A stretch of DNA of 64,000 nucleotides from Altererythrobacter sp. ZODW24 (lineage in GTDB: Bacteria; Pseudomonadota; Alphaproteobacteria; Sphingomonadales; Sphingomonadaceae), in contig NZ_CP031155.1 in NCBI RefSeq assembly GCF_003344885.1, positions 434,001 to 498,000 on the forward strand, read 5' to 3'. Every line of letters starts with the position of its first letter. The first letter of the stretch is position 1. The position numbers were made by a program, and so were the translations under genes. Below, in pieces: positions 16,953-26,702 of this stretch. Below the pieces are notes generated by a model. It saw only the letters and a list, made by a program, of their open reading frames with translations, made no database searches and was not told the DNA's origin.

Positions 16953-17252
16953 TCAGTTGGAATAGAGCTGGACGCAGGATTGGGTGACCCGCTGCATCTC
17001 GTCGAAATCGTCGCCGAATGCATCGACCAGGCTCAGCCCGCGGCTGTCGAATTCGGCGGTCATGCAGTCGCATATTTGCGGTGCGCGGGCCGGATTGGGC
17101 GCGACCTGTTCAACCTGGCGGATACAGCGCGGCTTCATCGCGTCGCTGTTGTTCATTTCCTCGGTGATCGCCTGCTTGCCCTCGGGCGAGAAGCCGACCA
17201 CGGCCACGAACGATCCGATCATAGCGATAAAGAAAACCGCGACTTTTTGCAT
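16953..17252 (-). CDS. Small secreted protein with CxC motif (paralogue of neighbour)
   Basis: A 99-residue protein with an N-terminal hydrophobic segment (MQKVAVFFIAMIGSFVAVVG) but no lipobox. It shares RCIRQVE...CDCMTAEF...DAFGDDFDEMQRVTQSC with the lipoprotein next door, where the parallel residues are KCERQFG...CTCMVNEL...DVFGADKEKVMKVTRSC. It lies 20 bp upstream of that gene and is probably co-transcribed with it. Function unknown. Confidence 0.78.
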   Translation of the reverse strand: MQKVAVFFIAMIGSFVAVVGFSPEGKQAITEEMNNSDAMKPRCIRQVEQVAPNPARAPQICDCMTAEFDSRGLSLVDAFGDDFDEMQRVTQSCVQLYSN

Positions 17253-17324
17253 AATCCCCTCCAGAATTAGCCGGATTTTGGGGGATAATGGTTAAATCCG
17301 GGTGAAGCGCCCCGTCACGCCCGC

Positions 17325-20258
17325 TCACGACGCCTTGGCGAGCATGTCCTTCAGATAACCGCCGGTAAAGCTGCGCTTCGTCTTCGCGACTTGTTCCGGC
17401 GTGCCTTCCGCAACCACTTCGCCGCCGCGCACGCCGCCTTCCGGCCCCAGATCGACGATCCAGTCGGCGACCTTGATCACATCGAGATTATGCTCGATCA
17501 CCACCACGGAATTGCCCTGGTCGACCAGACGTTGCAGTACCTCCAGCAGTTTGCGGACATCTTCGAAATGCAGGCCGGTCGTTGGCTCGTCTAGGATATA
17601 GAGCGTCTGCCCGGTGCTGCGTTTGCTGAGCTCCTTCGCCAGCTTCACCCGCTGCGCCTCGCCGCCAGACAGCGTGGTCGCCTGCTGGCCTACCTTGACG
17701 TAGCCCAGCCCGACCTCGTTCAGCATATGCATCTTGTCGCGGATGGATGGCACCGCCTTGAAGAAGCCCTCCGCATCCTCGATCGTCATATCCAGCACAT
17801 CGGCGATGGAGAGGCCCTTGAAGCGCACCTCCAGCGTTTCGCGGTTGTAGCGTTTGCCGCTGCATTGCTCGCACGTCACATAGACATCGGGCAGGAAGTG
17901 CATTTCGATCTTGATCAGCCCGTCGCCCTTACACGCCTCGCAGCGGCCGCCCTTCACATTGAAGCTGAAGCGCCCGGGCTTATAGCCGCGCGCCTGGCTT
18001 TCGGGCAGGCCCGCGAACCAGTCACGGATCTGGGTGAAGGCGCCGGTGTAAGTCGCCGGGTTGGAACGCGGGGTGCGGCCAATCGGCGATTGGTCGATCT
18101 CGATCACCTTGTCGCAATATTCGAGACCAGTAATCTTGTCATGCGCCCCCGCAATCACCCGCGCGCCGTTCAGGGTGCGCGCGGCCCCGGCATAGAGTGT
18201 GTCGATAGTGAAACTCGACTTGCCGCTACCCGATACACCGGTGATGCAAGTAAACGTGCCCAGCGGGATCGCCGCCGTCACGTTCTGCAGATTATTCGCC
18301 CGCGCGCCGTGGACCTTGAGCTTATGACCGTTACCCTTGCGGCGCTTCTTCGGCACAGCAATCTCGCGCCGTCCGGTGAGGTAATCCGCGGTCAGCGAGT
18401 TCTTCGCCTTCAGCACCTGTTTCAGCGTGCCCTGAGCCACAACCTCGCCGCCATGCACACCCGCGCCGGGGCCGAGATCGACCACATGGTCAGCCTGCCG
18501 GATCGCATCCTCATCATGCTCGACCACGATCACAGTATTGCCGAGATCGCGCAGCCGCTTGAGCGTTTCGAGCAGCCGGTCATTATCGCGCTGATGCAGG
18601 CCAATACTTGGCTCATCGAGCACGTAAAGCACGCCGGACAAACCGCTACCGATCTGGCTGGCCAAACGAATACGCTGGCTCTCACCGCCGCTCAGCGTCC
18701 CCGACTTCCGATCAAGATTGAGGTAATCCAGCCCGACATTGTCGAGGAACCCCAACCGCTCGTTGATCTCTTTCAAAATAGCCTTGGCAATCTGCTGCTG
18801 CTGATCATTCAACTTGTCATTCAGACTACCGAACCAAGCAAACGCATCGGAAACAGACATGCGCGTCGGCTGCGAAATATCTGTCTCTGCAATCTTCACC
18901 GCCAGCGCTTTCGGATTAAGCCGCGCACCTTCACAAGTCTCACACGCCTGCGCGGTTTGGAACTTGCCCAGCTCGTCACGCATCCAAGTGCTTTCAGTCT
19001 GCATCATCCGGCGGTTGAGATTGCCGATGACACCCTCGAACGCCTTCTTGACGGTGTAGCTCTTGCGCCCGTCGCGGAAGGTCAGCGGCACCGCCCTGCC
19101 CTTCGTGCCGTGCAGAACAATAAACTGATGCTCTTCCGACAAATCCTTCCAAGGCGTTTCCAGCTCAAAACCGAATTCGCGCGCAAGGCTGGACAGGACC
19201 TGCATATAATAGGGCGACGGCGGATTGGACTTGGCCCACGGCATCACCGCGCCCTTCTTCAGGCTCAGCTCCTCATTAGGGACCACCAGCTGCGGATCGA
19301 ACAGCAACTTCTCGCCAATCCCGTCACACGTCGGGCAAGCGCCCTGCGGCGAGTTGAACGAGAACAGGCGTGGTTCGATTTCCTCGATTGTGAAACCGGA
19401 AACGGGGCAAGCAAACTTCTCGGAAAACACGATGCGATTGTCGGGGACGCCCGTCCCCTTCATCTTCTTCTCTTGGGCACCCCCAGCTGCTTCTTCGTCT
19501 TCGCGGCCAGGCACAACGCCATCCGCCAAATCGATATAAGCTAGCCCTTCGGCCAACTTCAAAGCTTGCTCGAAACTCTCAGCCAGCCGCGCCTCAATGC
19601 CCTCTTGATCCTTAGTCGTCGCGCGAACCGCCAAACGGTCCACCACAACTTCGATGTCATGCTTGAGCTTCTTATCGAGCTTGGGCGCTTCCTCGATCTG
19701 GTAAATCTCGCCATCCACGCGAACACGCGTAAAGCCGGCCTTCTGCCATTCGAGCAGTTCCTTGCGGTATTCACCTTTGCGCGCACGCACGACCGGCGCG
19801 AGCAGGAACAGCCGCGTTCCCTCAGGCAATTCCATCACCCGGTCGACCATGTTGGATACCGTCTGCGCCTCGATCGGTAGGCCAGTGGCGGGGCTATAAG
19901 GCACGCCCACCCGCGCCCATAACAGCCGCATGTAATCGTAAATCTCGGTGACCGTCGCAACGGTCGAACGCGGGTTCTTCGAAGTCGTTTTCTGCTCGAT
20001 GGAAATCGCTGGAGAAAGCCCGTCAATATGCTCGACATCAGGCTTCTGCATCATCTCGAGGAACTGGCGCGCATAAGCGCTCAGGCTCTCGACATAGCGC
20101 CGCTGCCCCTCGGCATAAATCGTATCAAAGGCAAGCGAAGATTTGCCCGAACCGGACAGGCCGGTAATAACAATCAAACTATCCCGCGGCAGGTCGATAT
20201 CGACGCCCTTGAGATTATGCTCGCGCGCGCCGCGCACAGAAATTTGGGTAAGACTCAT
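17325..20258 (-). CDS. uvrA: Excinuclease ABC subunit A
   Basis: The damage-recognition ATPase of nucleotide excision repair, acting with UvrB and UvrC. The 977-residue protein has two ABC modules: Walker A GLSGSGKS at 33-40 and GVSGSGKS in the second half; signature LSGGESQR and LSGGEAQR; and zinc-binding cysteine pairs CPTCDG, CETCEG, CEACKG and CEQCSG. ATG 20258 ([16 protein letters not shown]) is the conserved start; the frame's extension to 20318 is not. A large open frame on the opposite strand (17727-19544) is a shadow. Confidence 0.98.
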   Translation of the reverse strand: MSLTQISVRGAREHNLKGVDIDLPRDSLIVITGLSGSGKSSLAFDTIYAEGQRRYVESLSAYARQFLEMMQKPDVEHIDGLSPAISIEQKTTSKNPRSTVATVTEIYDYMRLLWARVGVPYSPATGLPIEAQTVSNMVDRVMELPEGTRLFLLAPVVRARKGEYRKELLEWQKAGFTRVRVDGEIYQIEEAPKLDKKLKHDIEVVVDRLAVRATTKDQEGIEARLAESFEQALKLAEGLAYIDLADGVVPGREDEEAAGGAQEKKMKGTGVPDNRIVFSEKFACPVSGFTIEEIEPRLFSFNSPQGACPTCDGIGEKLLFDPQLVVPNEELSLKKGAVMPWAKSNPPSPYYMQVLSSLAREFGFELETPWKDLSEEHQFIVLHGTKGRAVPLTFRDGRKSYTVKKAFEGVIGNLNRRMMQTESTWMRDELGKFQTAQACETCEGARLNPKALAVKIAETDISQPTRMSVSDAFAWFGSLNDKLNDQQQQIAKAILKEINERLGFLDNVGLDYLNLDRKSGTLSGGESQRIRLASQIGSGLSGVLYVLDEPSIGLHQRDNDRLLETLKRLRDLGNTVIVVEHDEDAIRQADHVVDLGPGAGVHGGEVVAQGTLKQVLKAKNSLTADYLTGRREIAVPKKRRKGNGHKLKVHGARANNLQNVTAAIPLGTFTCITGVSGSGKSSFTIDTLYAGAARTLNGARVIAGAHDKITGLEYCDKVIEIDQSPIGRTPRSNPATYTGAFTQIRDWFAGLPESQARGYKPGRFSFNVKGGRCEACKGDGLIKIEMHFLPDVYVTCEQCSGKRYNRETLEVRFKGLSIADVLDMTIEDAEGFFKAVPSIRDKMHMLNEVGLGYVKVGQQATTLSGGEAQRVKLAKELSKRSTGQTLYILDEPTTGLHFEDVRKLLEVLQRLVDQGNSVVVIEHNLDVIKVADWIVDLGPEGGVRGGEVVAEGTPEQVAKTKRSFTGGYLKDMLAKAS

Positions 20259-20407
20259 ACGCGGCGATGTTCCACATTTGTTCGAGTGATGCAAGGGGGA
20301 GAGGCGGCTATCCCCCACTCCGCCAATATGTAGTCAATGTGGGATCGGCATTTTCGTTTCACAACACCCGCAGCGCGCGGCGAATAATACTTCCGATTTT
20401 GGCGGCG

Positions 20408-20614
20408 TCAGCCCTCGGCAATATCTAATATATCGCCCGGTTTACAGTCCAGAGCCTCGCACAATTTAACGAGCGTCGAAAAGCGAATGCCCTTCACCTT
20501 ACCATTGCGGAAGAGGGACATTTGGGTTTCACTCAATCCAACTTCAGCAGCAAGATCGCGGGCAGTCCGACCGCGCTTCGCCATGACGCGGTCGATAGTG
20601 ATTGCGATCTGCAT
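20408..20614 (-). CDS. XRE-family (YozG-like) transcriptional regulator
   Basis: A 68-residue, single-domain helix-turn-helix protein: DRVMAKRGRTARDLAAEVGLSE then SLFRNGKVKGIRFSTLVKLC, ending in LDCKPGDILDI as in the YozG/Cro-CI group. Its ATG overlaps the stop of the membrane protein gene upstream (ATGA), so they are one operon. Such regulators commonly pair with DUF2975 membrane proteins and may sense a signal through them; that role is inferred. Confidence 0.9.
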   Translation of the reverse strand: MQIAITIDRVMAKRGRTARDLAAEVGLSETQMSLFRNGKVKGIRFSTLVKLCEALDCKPGDILDIAEG

Positions 20615-21105
20615 CAGATAAACTCGTCCAGTTCCTGCCGCGCCGACAAGGATTGGCCAAGACTACGTGAAACGATGAGCAAGACTATCCCGATAACGCC
20701 CAATGCCAGTGCTGGAATATCGGCATAAACATAGGATGTCAGCAAACCCACCAACCGCGCTGCAGCGATAACCCCAATGGTTCCAAGCAGCCCCCCGGCG
20801 ATAAAGCACCAGGCGGCAAGACCGAGCAGGCTGGACGCACCCTTCAACCCGCGCGTGAGATAGTAAACCCCGGCAAAGTAGAAAAGCGCCGGAATTACGA
20901 ACCGGCCCGCGAAGAATACCGAACCTGCGACCCGATCACCCGGATCAAACAGCGCAAACGGACCCGCGCCAGCGACGGCGAGCGCGAATATCACGACAGA
21001 GAGCACCGACAATCCAATTGCAATCATCGCAAAGGCAGACTGAAACCCCGTCCATCCGGCCCTGTCAGTCGTTAGTCGATCCATCAAAAGTTTTAACTTT
21101 AACAT
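20614..21105 (-). CDS. DUF2975-like membrane protein
   Basis: A 163-residue protein with four hydrophobic helices (about 22-48, 62-84, 90-114 and 122-147) and no catalytic motif. Its gene partner is a tiny YozG-like regulator coupled by an ATGA overlap, the usual arrangement for DUF2975 families. It is divergent from the esterase-like gene with only 52 bp between starts, so the regulator could control both directions. The DUF assignment leans on topology and context. Confidence 0.8.
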   Translation of the reverse strand: MLKLKLLMDRLTTDRAGWTGFQSAFAMIAIGLSVLSVVIFALAVAGAGPFALFDPGDRVAGSVFFAGRFVIPALFYFAGVYYLTRGLKGASSLLGLAAWCFIAGGLLGTIGVIAAARLVGLLTSYVYADIPALALGVIGIVLLIVSRSLGQSLSARQELDEFI

Positions 21106-21157
21106 AAAGTTTTTTCTCGCTAAGCTTTAGCTCTTACTTAATACAAGGGCTATCAAC

Positions 21158-22390
21158 ATGCTTCTCAGATCATTGTCAACTTCGCTGCTTATGTCTGCCG
21201 CTATCATTGCTGCACCCCTGCCTGCCGCTGCGCAGGTGCAGGTCTCGCCAGTCAGCAGTATTGACCCCGCCCATACCGATTATTCCGACCTTCAGCCACT
21301 TGCTGAAGCGATTGGTGAAAAGCGTATCGTCATGCTGGGTGAAGCGTCCCACGGCGATGGCGCGACCTTCCTTGCCAAAACACGGATCATCCAGTTTCTG
21401 CATCAGCAGCTCGGCTTTGACGTGCTCGTGTTTGAGAGCGGCATATCCGACCTCCACATTGCGCAGCAGGCGATTGATGCCGGTGCAGACATCGATACAG
21501 CGATCAAGAAATCGGTTTTCCCGCTGTGGAGCCGCAGCGATCAATTGCGTCCGCTGGTTGGCTATCTTGAACAGCAAAGAGCGGGCGGCGCCCCGATCAC
21601 ACTGGCGGGGTTTGATATGCAAATGAGCGGTGACGGCCCGGCTGCAATTATCGCTCGAATGGACGAAATGGCGGGCAAAGCCGGTGCCGACCGCGCGCCC
21701 TTCGACCGGATGGTGACGACTTTCTCGCTGCTCCGCCAGTTCAAAGGCAAGGGGTTTGGAATGATCGATCTGGACCAGATTGCCCGCGACGCCGCCTCCA
21801 TCGATAAAGCGCTTGCCAACTCGCCTGATCCTGATGCCCGCTATTGGAACCAGGTGACGCAAAGCCTTGCGGCCTTCCTGCCATTTGTCAGCGGTATGAT
21901 GGCTGGCCCCTCGCCCGCGACATTCGATCTGCGCGAGAAGCAAATGGCAGGCAATTTTCACTGGCTGGCGAGTGAGGGTTTTGCGGACCGGAAGCTGATG
22001 GTGTGGGGAGCGACATCGCACCTTATTGCAGACCGCACGGCCATTGATGTCGAGATCGACGAGACCATGGTTCCGATGGGTGCGCAGATCCGTGAGCTGA
22101 TGGACGGAAACGAGGTTTACACGCTCGCATTCACGGCAGGTGGCGGGGCGAACGGCAGCATTCGCAGCACCGAGACATTTCCGCTGGAGGAACCACCCGA
22201 AGATTCCATCGAAGGCGAGCTCATGGCGCTTGGTGGCGACTATTACTTCCAGCGTTTAGACGCGTCCGATGGCAAGCGCGTTGCCCGCTTGCTGGGTCAT
22301 GCAGATTGGGCGGGCGAATGGCACCGCGCCGCCGATGGCATGATCTTCATCCGTGAAATGACGCCAACGACGTTCCCGCAAAAGGAATGA
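21158..22390 (+). CDS. Exported erythromycin-esterase-like protein
   Basis: A 410-residue protein with a signal peptide (about 1-25, ending AAAAQ). The catalytic-site motif of the EreA/EreB superfamily, GEASHGDGATF, is at residues 61-71; LVFESG and LAGFDMQMSG follow. True macrolide esterases are cytoplasmic, whereas this one is predicted to be exported, so it probably hydrolyses another ester or lactone. It is transcribed away from the DUF2975/XRE pair and ends at a strong terminator (22415-22443). Confidence 0.85.
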   Translation: MLLRSLSTSLLMSAAIIAAPLPAAAQVQVSPVSSIDPAHTDYSDLQPLAEAIGEKRIVMLGEASHGDGATFLAKTRIIQFLHQQLGFDVLVFESGISDLHIAQQAIDAGADIDTAIKKSVFPLWSRSDQLRPLVGYLEQQRAGGAPITLAGFDMQMSGDGPAAIIARMDEMAGKAGADRAPFDRMVTTFSLLRQFKGKGFGMIDLDQIARDAASIDKALANSPDPDARYWNQVTQSLAAFLPFVSGMMAGPSPATFDLREKQMAGNFHWLASEGFADRKLMVWGATSHLIADRTAIDVEIDETMVPMGAQIRELMDGNEVYTLAFTAGGGANGSIRSTETFPLEEPPEDSIEGELMALGGDYYFQRLDASDGKRVARLLGHADWAGEWHRAADGMIFIREMTPTTFPQKE

Positions 22391-22414
22391 TCGCAAGGCA
22401 TGACCAGGGCATAA

Positions 22415-22443
22415 AAAAGGCGGGCTGTGATGGCCCGCCTTTT
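22415..22443. terminator. Bidirectional Rho-independent terminator
   Basis: An 11-bp perfect stem AAAAGGCGGGC/GCCCGCCTTTT with a 7-nt loop, between the convergent esterase-like and DUF3617 genes. The A-run and T-run flanking the GC stem allow it to work in both directions. Confidence 0.9.
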
Positions 22444-22473
22444 CAGTATTGTCAGTTAGGAAACGAAGCGCGC

Positions 22474-22992
22474 TCAGCAGTCGCCGGTGCGCACCACGTC
22501 GGTTGTCATTTCCATGTCGAGGCCGGGCTTTTGCATCACGCCGGACGTTTCGGCTTCGGACTTCATCGTGCTGACCATCTGGATCTTCTCGGGCGTCATT
22601 GTGCCGACCATGGTTACGTCCATTTCCTGTCCGCCCATGTTGCACTTGCCTGCAACGTCGATCTTGCCGCCGCCGACGTCTTGCTTGGTGAATTCACACC
22701 CGGTTCCAGCCATCTTGGAGAAGCCTTCTACCACATCTTCTTTCTCTGACGCTTCGGCCGTTAGACACTGCGTTTGCGCGCCGCCCATCCGTTCGATGCT
22801 TGAACGCATTTGCTCTTTCATCTGATCGACTTGACCCTGCATTTCGGGCGGCATGCCGGAAAGCTCCAGCTTGTTCAGAGAAATGGAAGTCTCCCACTGG
22901 CCAGGCGCCCGCTTGTCGGGGTCCTGTGCGCTGCCGCATGCGACGAGAGCGAAGCTGGCTGACACAGCAGCAAGTTGAGTAATGCGGTTCAT
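22474..22992 (-). CDS. DUF3617-type lipoprotein
   Basis: A 172-residue predicted lipoprotein with lipobox FALVAC (Cys19). The body has the DUF3617 pattern: an opening PGQWETSISLNKLELSGMPP, a helical linker with QMKEQM, the conserved QCLTAEAS, then CEFTKQDV, GKCNMGG and a closing cysteine. Four mature cysteines probably make disulphides. DUF3617 proteins are common in sphingomonads and their role is unknown. ATG 22992 is chosen because it starts the signal peptide. nhaA lies upstream on the same strand. Confidence 0.85.
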   Translation of the reverse strand: MNRITQLAAVSASFALVACGSAQDPDKRAPGQWETSISLNKLELSGMPPEMQGQVDQMKEQMRSSIERMGGAQTQCLTAEASEKEDVVEGFSKMAGTGCEFTKQDVGGGKIDVAGKCNMGGQEMDVTMVGTMTPEKIQMVSTMKSEAETSGVMQKPGLDMEMTTDVVRTGDC

Positions 22993-23064
22993 TCTAGGAA
23001 GTCCCTTCGATTGCGAGCAGGCACTGTTGCCCGTCTGCAAAGTGATATGTGGCAATCGGCCCGA

Positions 23065-24279
23065 TCACGCAACCGCATGATCGCTCGCGCTTTTACCGCC
23101 TATGGCGAAGCGGATCAGCAGGTAACCCAGCAGTCCTGATGCCAGCGATCCGGCGAGCACGCCGATCTTGACCTGCTCCAATTGCTCAAAGCCCGGGAAA
23201 GCCAGCGTGCCTATAAACAGGCTCATCGTGAAGCCGATACCGGTGAGGCACGCAAGGCCGTAAAGCTGCAGCATTGTCGTTCCCTCGGGCCGCTTTGCGG
23301 CGCCCAATGCGGTGGCGATCACGATGGCTCCGAAGACTCCGATTTGCTTGCCGAAGAACAGGCCTGCAGCGATGCCCAGAGGTAGTGGCTGCATCAGCGC
23401 AGCGGGGCCAAAACCGGCCAGCGACACGCCTGCATTGGCGAAGGCAAACACCGGCAGGATCAGGAATGCGACGTAAGGGTGTAGTGCGTGTTCGAGGGTG
23501 ATAAGCGGAGAAGGAGCTGTTTCGTTACCCTCCTCGCCGCTTGCACCCTTGAGCGGCACAAACATCGCGGTCGCCACTCCGGCCAATGTCGCATGGACGC
23601 CGGACTTCAGAACGAAGATCCACATTATCGTGCCGAGCAAGACATAGACGGCCACGCGCGTCACACCTGACCTATTCACAGCGAACAAAGCCGCCAGCAC
23701 CGCCGCAGCGCCGCCAAGCGCCATCAGCGAGAGGTTCTCGGTATAGAACAGCGCAATGATCGCAATCGCGCCAATGTCGTCGATAATTGCAACCGCCAGC
23801 AGAAGAACTTTCAGCTGCACCGGGGCACGCTTACCCAGCAACGCCAGAATACCCAGAGCAAAGGCAATATCAGTGGCGGCAGGAATGGCCCAGCCGCGAA
23901 TGTTCTCCGCCTCGCCAGCGTTTACGAACAGGAACACTGCCGCGGGAACCGCCATGCCGCCAATTGCGGCGTAAATGGGGAGCGAAGCCTGCGACCAACT
24001 CGATAGTTGACCGTCGAGCACTTCGCGTTTCACTTCCAATCCGATCAGGAAGAAGAACACCGCCATCAAGCCGTCATTGACCCAAAGCAGCAGCGGCTTG
24101 TCGATACCGACACCATTGGCTGTTACCGTGACAGGCGCATTCCAGAGCGCGCGATACATCGCCTCGCCCCCGAAATTGACGATAAGCATGGCCAGAACCG
24201 CCGCGCCGATCAGCATAAAGCCGCCCGACGTTTCGCCCTTGATGAAATCACGCATTGCGACGCGAATAGGTGTACTCAT
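23065..24279 (-). CDS. nhaA: Na+/H+ antiporter NhaA
   Basis: An inner-membrane antiporter that expels Na+ in exchange for protons. The 404-residue protein has about 12 helices. Diagnostic segments are WVNDGLMAVFFFLIGLEVKR, PAATDIAFALG and the ion-binding aspartate pair in VAIIDDIGAIAI. This suits a marine or salt-exposed lifestyle. A candidate promoter lies at 24301-24330. The next gene on this strand begins 73 bp downstream, so co-transcription is possible but not required. Confidence 0.96.
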   Translation of the reverse strand: MSTPIRVAMRDFIKGETSGGFMLIGAAVLAMLIVNFGGEAMYRALWNAPVTVTANGVGIDKPLLLWVNDGLMAVFFFLIGLEVKREVLDGQLSSWSQASLPIYAAIGGMAVPAAVFLFVNAGEAENIRGWAIPAATDIAFALGILALLGKRAPVQLKVLLLAVAIIDDIGAIAIIALFYTENLSLMALGGAAAVLAALFAVNRSGVTRVAVYVLLGTIMWIFVLKSGVHATLAGVATAMFVPLKGASGEEGNETAPSPLITLEHALHPYVAFLILPVFAFANAGVSLAGFGPAALMQPLPLGIAAGLFFGKQIGVFGAIVIATALGAAKRPEGTTMLQLYGLACLTGIGFTMSLFIGTLAFPGFEQLEQVKIGVLAGSLASGLLGYLLIRFAIGGKSASDHAVA

Positions 24280-24300
24280 TGAAAAATCAGCCCCAGAATC

Positions 24301-24330
24301 ATGTTACTTGTGTCGTTACACTCTTAGCAA
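24301..24330 (-). promoter_or_regulatory. Candidate promoter of nhaA
   Basis: Read on the reverse strand: TTGCTA (24325-24330), an 18-bp spacer, TAACAT (24301-24306), 20 bp before the nhaA ATG. The -10/-35 boxes are only partial matches to the sigma-70 consensus. The spacer contains GTGTAACGACAC, reminiscent of the half-sites in the 21-bp repeat at 5080. Confidence 0.3.
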
Positions 24331-24493
24331 CAAAACCCTCCCACCCAACATACGCATCAACGCTCGCGAAGTTTCCGCAAAATGGCGAAAACTCATCCCC
24401 TGTTCAAACGAGCCAATTTACTCCATCACCTGACTATTAGCGGCGCAGTCTATCCGACACGCGCGCCGAACGGACTCTTGGAGAGAATTACAG

Positions 24494-26644
24494 ATGAAAT
24501 CCCACCTACTTGTTGGCGCCGCTGCGCTGGCCCTCGCAGGTTGCACAACCATGACCGAAGAAACGCAAACTACCGAGGTCGCTGAAACAGCCATTCCCCA
24601 AGGCACCGGTTACTTCGCGCAGGAAAGCACCCTGCCCTTCCACGCGCCGGACTTCACCAAAATCAACGACGCTGACTATGCCCCGGCGATCAAGCAGGGC
24701 ATCGAAATCCAGCAGGCCGAAATCGCGGCGATTGCGAACAATCCTGCCGCGCCGACAATCGACAACACTCTGGTTGCCATGGAGCGCAGTGGCGCAATGC
24801 TCAGCCGCACAATGATGGCATTTTATCAAGAGCAAGGTGCCAACACGAATGATGTTCTTGACGCGACCGAGACGGAGATCTCGCCCCTCCTCGCCGCGCA
24901 TGGCGATGCCATCTATTTAAACGACAAGCTATTCCAGCGCATCAAGACGATTTACGACAACCGTGCTTCCATGACGATGATGGGCGAAGACGCGATGTTG
25001 CTGGAGGTTTATTACAACAACTTCGTTCATGCCGGCGCGCTGCTTTCGGACGACGAAAAAGTGGGCCTGCGCGCCATCAATGGCGAGCTATCCAGCCTCG
25101 AAACCGACTTTTCTCAGAAGCTGACGGCGGCGACTTCGGACAGTGCGATTACTATCGATACGAAGGCGGAATTGGCAGGGCTGAGCGAAGCAGAGATCGC
25201 CAGCGCGGCAAAGGCTGCCGCTGACCGCGGGATGGCCGGAAAGTTCCTGCTGACAATCCAGAACACCACCCAGCAGCCGTATCTCTCGAAGCTGGAAAAC
25301 CGCGCCACGCGTAAGAAGCTGTTCGATGCGAGTGTTGGCCGGACATCATCCGGCGGCGAGAATGATACCCGCGCTGGCGTGCTGAAAATTGCCAAGCTGC
25401 GAGCGCAAAAGGCTGAGCTACTCGGCTCTGCCGACTGGGCGACTTACACCATGTATGACCGCATGGCGAAGCAGCCATCCACTGCGCTCGGTCTGATGGA
25501 ACAGATGGTTCCTGCCCTGTCAGAAACGCAAGTTCGCGAAGCCGCTTTGCTGAACGCGGCAATCAAAGAAGGTGGCGGCAATTACTCGGTCGAACCTTGG
25601 GACTGGGCATTCTATGCGGAGAAGGTTCGCAAGGCGAAATATGACCTCGATGAAAGCGAGATCAAACCCTATTTCGAAGTCACACGTACGCTGGAAGATG
25701 GCATATTCTACATGGCCAACGAACTGTATGGCCTGACATTCGAGAAGCGCGATGACATTCCTGTCTATCATCCCGATGTCACAACCTACACCGTGTTCGA
25801 CAAGGACGGCAGCGAGCTGGCCTTGTTCTACTTCGATCCCTTCGCCCGCGACAATAAGCAGGGCGGAGCTTGGATGGGTAACTTCGTCGAGCAGTCGTTC
25901 CTGTCCGGCGACAAGCCTGTGATCCACAACACGCTGAACATTCCCAAGCCCGCTGCGGGCCAACCTGCTCTGGTCAGTTTCGATAATGTCGGGACGATGT
26001 TCCACGAATTTGGTCATGCCCTGCACGGTATGTTTGCCAGCCAGAAATATCCGTCGCTTTCGGGCACGAATACGGCGCGTGATTTCGTCGAATTCCCCTC
26101 ACAGTTTCACGAACCATTTGCGACATTGCCAGAAGTGTTGGCGCAATATGCCAAGCACTACCAAACTGGCGAGACCATTCCTGCAGAGCTCGTCGCCAAG
26201 ATGGACCGGGCGGGTAAGTTCAACCAAGGTTATGCGTTGGGCGAGACACTGTCGGCTGCATTGCTCGATATGAAATGGCACGCTTTGAAACCGGGACAGG
26301 TTCCCGCCGACGCGATGGCATTCGAGACGACTGCGCTGGCATCGACGGGCCTCAATCCCGGCATCGTACCGCCGCGTTACAGTACGCCGTATTTTCGCCA
26401 TATCTGGGCGAACGGATACTCGGCTGGCTATTACTCCTACGTCTGGACCGAAATGCTCAGCCACGATGCCTATTCCTATGTTGAGGCAAATGGCGGCATG
26501 ACCCGAGCAATGGGCGACCGCATTCGCAGCACCTTCTTGGGTCAAGGTCATTCGAAGGATTACAACATAATGTACCGTGACTTCGCCGGCCGCGATCCTT
26601 CGATCGAACCGATGCTGGTCGCACGTGGACTCAAGTCCAAGTAA
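24494..26644 (+). CDS. M3-family metallopeptidase (Dcp-like peptidyl-dipeptidase), lipoprotein
   Basis: A 716-residue zinc peptidase that trims oligopeptides. The zinc motif HEFGHALHG is at residues 504-512. The N-terminus MKSHLLVGAAALALAGC carries a lipobox (Cys17), so it is probably anchored at the periplasmic side of a membrane, unlike cytoplasmic E. coli Dcp/PrlC. GGAWMGNFVEQS and the C-terminal GYSAGYYSYVWTEM are typical of the family. GGAGAG precedes the ATG. A strong terminator follows. Confidence 0.93.
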   Translation: MKSHLLVGAAALALAGCTTMTEETQTTEVAETAIPQGTGYFAQESTLPFHAPDFTKINDADYAPAIKQGIEIQQAEIAAIANNPAAPTIDNTLVAMERSGAMLSRTMMAFYQEQGANTNDVLDATETEISPLLAAHGDAIYLNDKLFQRIKTIYDNRASMTMMGEDAMLLEVYYNNFVHAGALLSDDEKVGLRAINGELSSLETDFSQKLTAATSDSAITIDTKAELAGLSEAEIASAAKAAADRGMAGKFLLTIQNTTQQPYLSKLENRATRKKLFDASVGRTSSGGENDTRAGVLKIAKLRAQKAELLGSADWATYTMYDRMAKQPSTALGLMEQMVPALSETQVREAALLNAAIKEGGGNYSVEPWDWAFYAEKVRKAKYDLDESEIKPYFEVTRTLEDGIFYMANELYGLTFEKRDDIPVYHPDVTTYTVFDKDGSELALFYFDPFARDNKQGGAWMGNFVEQSFLSGDKPVIHNTLNIPKPAAGQPALVSFDNVGTMFHEFGHALHGMFASQKYPSLSGTNTARDFVEFPSQFHEPFATLPEVLAQYAKHYQTGETIPAELVAKMDRAGKFNQGYALGETLSAALLDMKWHALKPGQVPADAMAFETTALASTGLNPGIVPPRYSTPYFRHIWANGYSAGYYSYVWTEMLSHDAYSYVEANGGMTRAMGDRIRSTFLGQGHSKDYNIMYRDFAGRDPSIEPMLVARGLKSK

Positions 26645-26666
26645 GCGCCAGTCATCGGCGGGAAAT

Positions 26667-26700
26667 ACGCCCTCTTCTCATCCGTGAGGAGAGGGCGTTT
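26667..26700. terminator. Rho-independent terminator between convergent genes
   Basis: A 14-bp stem ACGCCCTCTTCTCA/TGAGGAGAGGGCGT (one T-G pair) with loop TCCG, followed by TTTCT on the plus strand. It separates the M3 peptidase from the convergent cobalamin operon. Confidence 0.85.
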
Positions 26701-26702
26701 CT

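Noticed and set aside
17727-19544. 605-codon open frame antisense to uvrA
   Set aside because: A shadow of a long high-GC gene: no ribosome binding site, unlikely composition, and uvrA is unmistakable.
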